NCBI GenBank assembly: GCA_009840715.1
Contig: VXNE01000695.1
Location: forward strand, 1 to 10,356
Direction: 5' to 3'
Source of the DNA: Gammaproteobacteria bacterium
GTDB lineage: Bacteria; Pseudomonadota; Gammaproteobacteria; Pseudomonadales; Azotimanducaceae
DNA: 10,356 nucleotides
Both the position numbers and the translations under genes were made by a program. Every line of letters starts with the position of its first letter. The first letter of the stretch is position 1. The notes beneath the pieces are model-generated. The model searched no databases and was not told where the DNA came from. It saw only the letters and a list, made by a program, of their open reading frames with translations. Shown piece after piece: positions 7,792 to 10,356 of the stretch.

Positions 7792-8415
7792 TCAGTACCT
7801 GCCCGCGCTGACGTAGAACTCGAGCAGCGCCGCCTTGTCCGCCTGCGACAGCGTGTCGTAGCGCTGCTTCATCCGGTCGGCCATGCGGCGGGCGCCGCTG
7901 TCGAAGTCCCGGAACTCGCCCGCGAGGTAGTCGCGCCACTGGCCCGCGAGGAGGGCGTGGTCGGCCTCCGGGACGCTGCCGCCGCGCGGGTGGCACTTGC
8001 CGCACTTCACCGAGTGGATGCGCGCGCCCCGCCGGGCGAGGCTCGCGTCGAATGGCTGCTCGTGCGGCATCCATTCCTGGTCCGCGTAGTACAGCGCCAC
8101 CGCCTCGATGTCCTCCTCGGACAGCGCTTCGACGATCGTGGCCATGTCCGTCTCGGAGCCGTCGTCGAGGGTGACCGTGCGCGCCTGCCGGAAGCCCAGG
8201 CGGTAGCTGTCGAGCAGATCCATGATGGCGAACTCGGAGAAGCCGCCGATGGAGGGCGTGTCCGGTTTTTCGCTCCGACCTCCGGGGCCGTGGCACTCGG
8301 CGCACTGGCGCACGGCGATCCGTTCGCCGTCTTCGGTGGCGTAGGCCGGGAGGCAGAGCAGGCACGCACCGGCGGCGATGCCAGCCAGGCCGGCCCACCC
8401 TACGAATCCAGCCAC
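7792..8415 (-). CDS. Periplasmic diheme cytochrome c, FccA/c4-like
   Basis: The protein has 207 residues and starts at GTG 8415, with GGAAG seven bases upstream. Residues 1-26 form a signal peptide ending in PAYA. Two c-type haem sites are visible: C38-A-E-C41-H42 and C138-G-K-C141-H142. Met91 lies seven residues before L-S in the first half, and Met182 (or Met178) is in the matching place in the second half; these are candidate sixth ligands. The second half (QPFDASLARRGARIHSVKCG, then LLAGQW and a following FRDFDSGARRM) closely recalls FccA, the cytochrome subunit of flavocytochrome c sulfide dehydrogenase, and cytochrome c4 more broadly. No FccB flavoprotein gene is in the window. It ends 6 bp from the DUF1501 stop and is divergent from the second ABAB gene. 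It is probably a soluble electron carrier; coupling to the neighbouring haem proteins is inference. Confidence 0.92.
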   Translation of the reverse strand: MAGFVGWAGLAGIAAGACLLCLPAYATEDGERIAVRQCAECHGPGGRSEKPDTPSIGGFSEFAIMDLLDSYRLGFRQARTVTLDDGSETDMATIVEALSEEDIEAVALYYADQEWMPHEQPFDASLARRGARIHSVKCGKCHPRGGSVPEADHALLAGQWRDYLAGEFRDFDSGARRMADRMKQRYDTLSQADKAALLEFYVSAGRY

Positions 8416-8510
8416 GCGTTCACTTCCGTGCTTTTCCGTCGATGTCTTACCACGGTCGGGCTACCATCGAAAGCGCCGGGAACGCCCGGTGATGGATAAG
8501 GAGCAGCGCC
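8416..8510. promoter_or_regulatory. Divergent intergenic region between the diheme cytochrome and the second ABAB gene
   Basis: This 95-bp gap should hold promoters for both flanking genes. A GC hairpin at 8475-8490 (CCGGG, loop AACG, CCCGG, plus a closing G-T pair) lies in the leader of the plus-strand gene, just upstream of its ribosome site. TACCAT at 8462-8467 is a weak -10 look-alike without a matching -35. No operator is evident. Confidence 0.45.
8498..8503 (+). promoter_or_regulatory. Ribosome binding site for the second ABAB gene
   Basis: AAGGAG lies seven bases upstream of ATG 8511, which fixes the start. The following codons give a hydrophobic signal sequence. Confidence 0.8.
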
Positions 8511-10295
8511 ATGTTCGACGTACCCGCATTGTGGAGGGCCCTGGTGGCGATCGTCGTGGCGACGGCCGGCGCCCCGGCCGCCGCGGACGAGTTGCCCGTT
8601 GCCTCGACGGACGACGAGCACGCACACGCCGTCCACACCGTGCCGCTGTTCCCGTCCGACGCGGACGGCGTCCTGCAGGGTTTCGTGCGCGTCATCAATC
8701 ACTCCGGCGAAGCCGGCGAAGTGCGCATCGACGCCATCGACGATGCCGGGGACAGCTTCGGGCCGCTGATGCTCGCGGTCGGGGCGAACGAGACCGTGCA
8801 CTTCAACTCGACGCATCTCGAGAACGGCGATCCGGACAAGGGATGGAGCACCGGGACCGGTCCCGGCCAGGGGGACTGGCGGCTGACGTTGTCGAGCGAC
8901 CTGGATGTCGAGGTGCTGTCGTACATCCGCCTGCTGCAAAGCGGATTTGTCACCTCGATGCACGACCCGGCGCCCCCGCTCGCGGGGGACGACCACCACG
9001 ACGACGAGGACTCCGATGACGGGCACGGCCACTCGCACGATGACGAAGATGCGGACCATGGCTACCGGGTCTCGATCTTCAACCCGGGCTCCAACACGAA
9101 CCAGGTGAGCCTGCTGCGGGTGATCAACGCAGGGGACCATTCCACCGAGGTCACCGTATCGGGCGTGGACGACCACGGCCACGAGTCCGCCGGCTCGGTC
9201 GAGATGTCCGTTGCGGCGGGGGCAGCCCGCACCGTCTCGGCGCAGGAACTCGAAGCGGGGGGCGAAGACTTGGAAGGCATGCTGGGGGACGGCGCCGGGA
9301 AGTGGCAACTGACCGTGCGCTCGCACGAGCCGGTCACCGTGATGAGCCTGCTGCGCAGCCCGACCGGCCACCTGGCCAACCTCTCGACCGTCCCGGCGAA
9401 CTCGGACGACCACGGGCATCACATGGTGCCGCTCTTCCCGGCGGCGGACGACGCCTTCGGCCGCGAGGGCTTCGTCCGCGTGATCAATCACGGCGACGAG
9501 GCGGGCGAAGTGGAGATCCACGCCTTCGACGACGGCGGCGCCGAGTTCGGGCCGATCACGCTGTCGCTGGACGCGCACCAGACCGCCCCTTTCAACTCGA
9601 ATGACCTTGAAATGGGCAACCCGGAAAAGGGCCTGAGCGCCGGCGTCGGCTCGGGCGACGGCGCGTGGCGGCTCTCGCTCGAGAGCGATCTCGAGATCGA
9701 GGTGCTGACCTACATCAGGACCACCTCCGACGGCTTCCTGACCTCCATGCTCGACACCGTGCCGGCGGCGGGCAACCGCCACCGGGTGGTGTTCTTCAAT
9801 CCGGCCAGCAACCCGGACCTCCCGAGCTGGCTCCGTCTCGTGAACGCGGGGCACCACGACGCAACGGTCGAGATCACGGGATTGGACGACCAGGCCGAGT
9901 CGCCCGGGAGCCCGGTAACGCTTTCGCTTGCGGCCGGGGCCGCGCGGACGCTGACGTCATCGGACCTGGAGAAAGGGGCGGACGATCTCGTCGGCGCATT
10001 GGGGGACGGGGCCGGCAAGTGGCAGCTCGACGTGGAGTCGGACGAGCCGATCGTCGTGATGAGCCTGCTGTCGAGTACCGCCGGCTACCTCACGAACCTT
10101 TCGACGGCGCCGACGCACGGGGCCGGCCGGGAGGCAGCCGAGGACGTGTTCCGCGAGCGCATCTCCGCTCCGATCGTGCAGGCGAAGTGCATCAACTGCC
10201 ATTACGACGGCGGGCAGTCCGGGCATACGCGGTTGGTGTTTGTCCCGTCGTCGCAAGCCGACCACGAGCCCGTCAACTTCGGCGAGATCACCTAG
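8511..10295 (+). CDS. Exported ABAB-module CxxCH protein, paralogue of the 1661 gene, ending at a probable premature TAG
   Basis: As read, the product has 594 residues. Residues 1-25 look like a signal peptide (ALVAIVVATAG core, PAAA before Asp). Four modules follow: A1 from 42 (HTVPLFPSDAD), B1 from 185 (YRVSIFNPGSN), A2 from 304 (HMVPLFPAADD in part) and B2 from 424 (HRVVFFNPASN) to 534. The haem site is C560-I-N-C563-H564, with the following HTRLVFV matching NTRLVFV in the paralogue. The TAG at codon 595 falls inside this domain, at about the Thr of NFSVFET in the intact copy, and the frame remains open afterwards. Unlike the paralogue it carries His/Asp-rich linkers at 160-184, around 300-305 and near the N-terminus. 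It lacks the paralogue's 140-residue spacer between the signal peptide and A1. It is probably the 5' part of a larger haem protein with its own DUF1501 partner beyond the window. Module identity is firm; the true end is uncertain. Confidence 0.9.
   Translation: MFDVPALWRALVAIVVATAGAPAAADELPVASTDDEHAHAVHTVPLFPSDADGVLQGFVRVINHSGEAGEVRIDAIDDAGDSFGPLMLAVGANETVHFNSTHLENGDPDKGWSTGTGPGQGDWRLTLSSDLDVEVLSYIRLLQSGFVTSMHDPAPPLAGDDHHDDEDSDDGHGHSHDDEDADHGYRVSIFNPGSNTNQVSLLRVINAGDHSTEVTVSGVDDHGHESAGSVEMSVAAGAARTVSAQELEAGGEDLEGMLGDGAGKWQLTVRSHEPVTVMSLLRSPTGHLANLSTVPANSDDHGHHMVPLFPAADDAFGREGFVRVINHGDEAGEVEIHAFDDGGAEFGPITLSLDAHQTAPFNSNDLEMGNPEKGLSAGVGSGDGAWRLSLESDLEIEVLTYIRTTSDGFLTSMLDTVPAAGNRHRVVFFNPASNPDLPSWLRLVNAGHHDATVEITGLDDQAESPGSPVTLSLAAGAARTLTSSDLEKGADDLVGALGDGAGKWQLDVESDEPIVVMSLLSSTAGYLTNLSTAPTHGAGREAAEDVFRERISAPIVQAKCINCHYDGGQSGHTRLVFVPSSQADHEPVNFGEIT
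8634..10112 (+). repeat. ABAB tandem protein modules, second copy
   Basis: The same A-B-A-B order as in the first copy is visible. A modules carry GFVRVINH, PFNS or HFNS, GDWRL or GAWRL and EVLSYIR or EVLTYIR. B modules carry NPGSN or NPASN, LEAGGEDLEGMLGDGAGKWQ-type segments and LLRSPTGHLANLS or LLSSTAGYLTNLS. The A1-to-A2 distance is 262 residues against 236 in the first copy. The His/Asp-rich insertion between A1 and B1 accounts for the difference. Confidence 0.88.
8988..9062 (+). other. His/Asp-rich insertion between modules A1 and B1
   Basis: Residues 160-184 read DDHHDDED, then a Ser/Asp/Gly stretch, then HGHSHDDED and DHG. Six of 25 residues are His, and acidic residues make up most of the rest. 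The intact paralogue has only a short EGA-type linker at this point. Such tracts often bind Zn, Ni, Cu or Ca, but a flexible acidic linker would look the same. Confidence 0.8.
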
Positions 10296-10356
10296 TTCCT
10301 GGCGTCCGACTACCATGACGATCACGACCACGGAGACGAGCTGGACCACGCAGGCC
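10293..10356 (+). other. In-frame TAG followed by open coding frame to the window edge
   Basis: After TAG 10293-10295 the same frame encodes FLASDYHDDHDHGDE and more, with no further stop to 10356. FLAS is the kind of hydrophobic helix expected at this point of the haem domain (VVAE in the paralogue). The His/Asp-rich continuation matches the style of this gene's other linkers. The coding signal therefore crosses the stop. A nonsense mutation from CAG, AAG or GAG, or a sequencing error, is more likely than a natural end. Confidence 0.7.

Noticed and set aside
8475..8490. GC hairpin upstream of the second ABAB gene as a terminator
   Set aside because: It is only five base pairs plus a G-T pair, has no following T run and lies in the leader of a divergent gene, so no upstream plus-strand transcript would need to end there.
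8400..9857. A 485-codon minus-strand open frame opposite the second ABAB gene
   Set aside because: It overlaps a clear plus-strand coding region and the start of the cytochrome, and has an Arg/His/Val-rich composition without recognisable motifs.

Overview
The window is a GC-rich bacterial segment, dense with genes. Wobble positions are almost all G or C, and three of the four readable stop codons are TGA. The gene content suggests an uncultured or little-studied gammaproteobacterium, but this is an inference and not proven. The evidence is exported c-type cytochromes, an FccA-like diheme cytochrome, Asp/Gly-rich type-3 repeats with the D-P/A-T-E-W spacing, and a Tat-exported DUF1501 protein paired with a CxxCH protein. 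Every protein encoded here appears to be exported, so this is a cell-envelope or periplasmic locus.

Layout. (1) Positions 1-84 are homopolymer-rich sequence that looks like a degraded contig end. (2) Minus strand, 1548 down to the left edge: a secreted metzincin zinc metalloprotease with type-3 calcium-binding repeats, whose C-terminus is cut off by the window edge. It has no stop codon inside the window. (3) A 112-bp divergent gap. (4) Plus strand, 1661-6460: a 1599-residue exported protein with four beta-type modules in ABAB order, a first CxxCH haem domain, and a long C-terminal region resembling planctomycete-type DUF1588/DUF1592 cytochromes with a second CxxCH. (5) Translationally coupled to it, 6472-7785: a Tat-exported DUF1501 protein. 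(6) Minus strand, 8415-7792: a diheme cytochrome c of the FccA/c4 type, ending 6 bp from the DUF1501 stop. (7) After a 95-bp divergent gap, plus strand from 8511: a second ABAB-plus-CxxCH gene paralogous to the first half of the 1661-6460 gene. It is interrupted by an in-frame TAG at 10293, with the frame staying open to the right edge.

How the parts may work together. The ABAB/CxxCH protein and the DUF1501 protein form an operon. This echoes the known pairing, in Planctomycetes and some Proteobacteria, of large CxxCH proteins (PSCyt/DUF1549/DUF1553 or DUF1588/DUF1592) with DUF1501. Those pairs have no established biochemical role. The FccA-like cytochrome would be a plausible soluble electron partner. 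The second ABAB gene, with His/Asp-rich insertions, looks like the start of a second diverged copy of the same system running out of the window. This duplicated, uncharacterised haem/DUF1501 envelope system is the most interesting content here.
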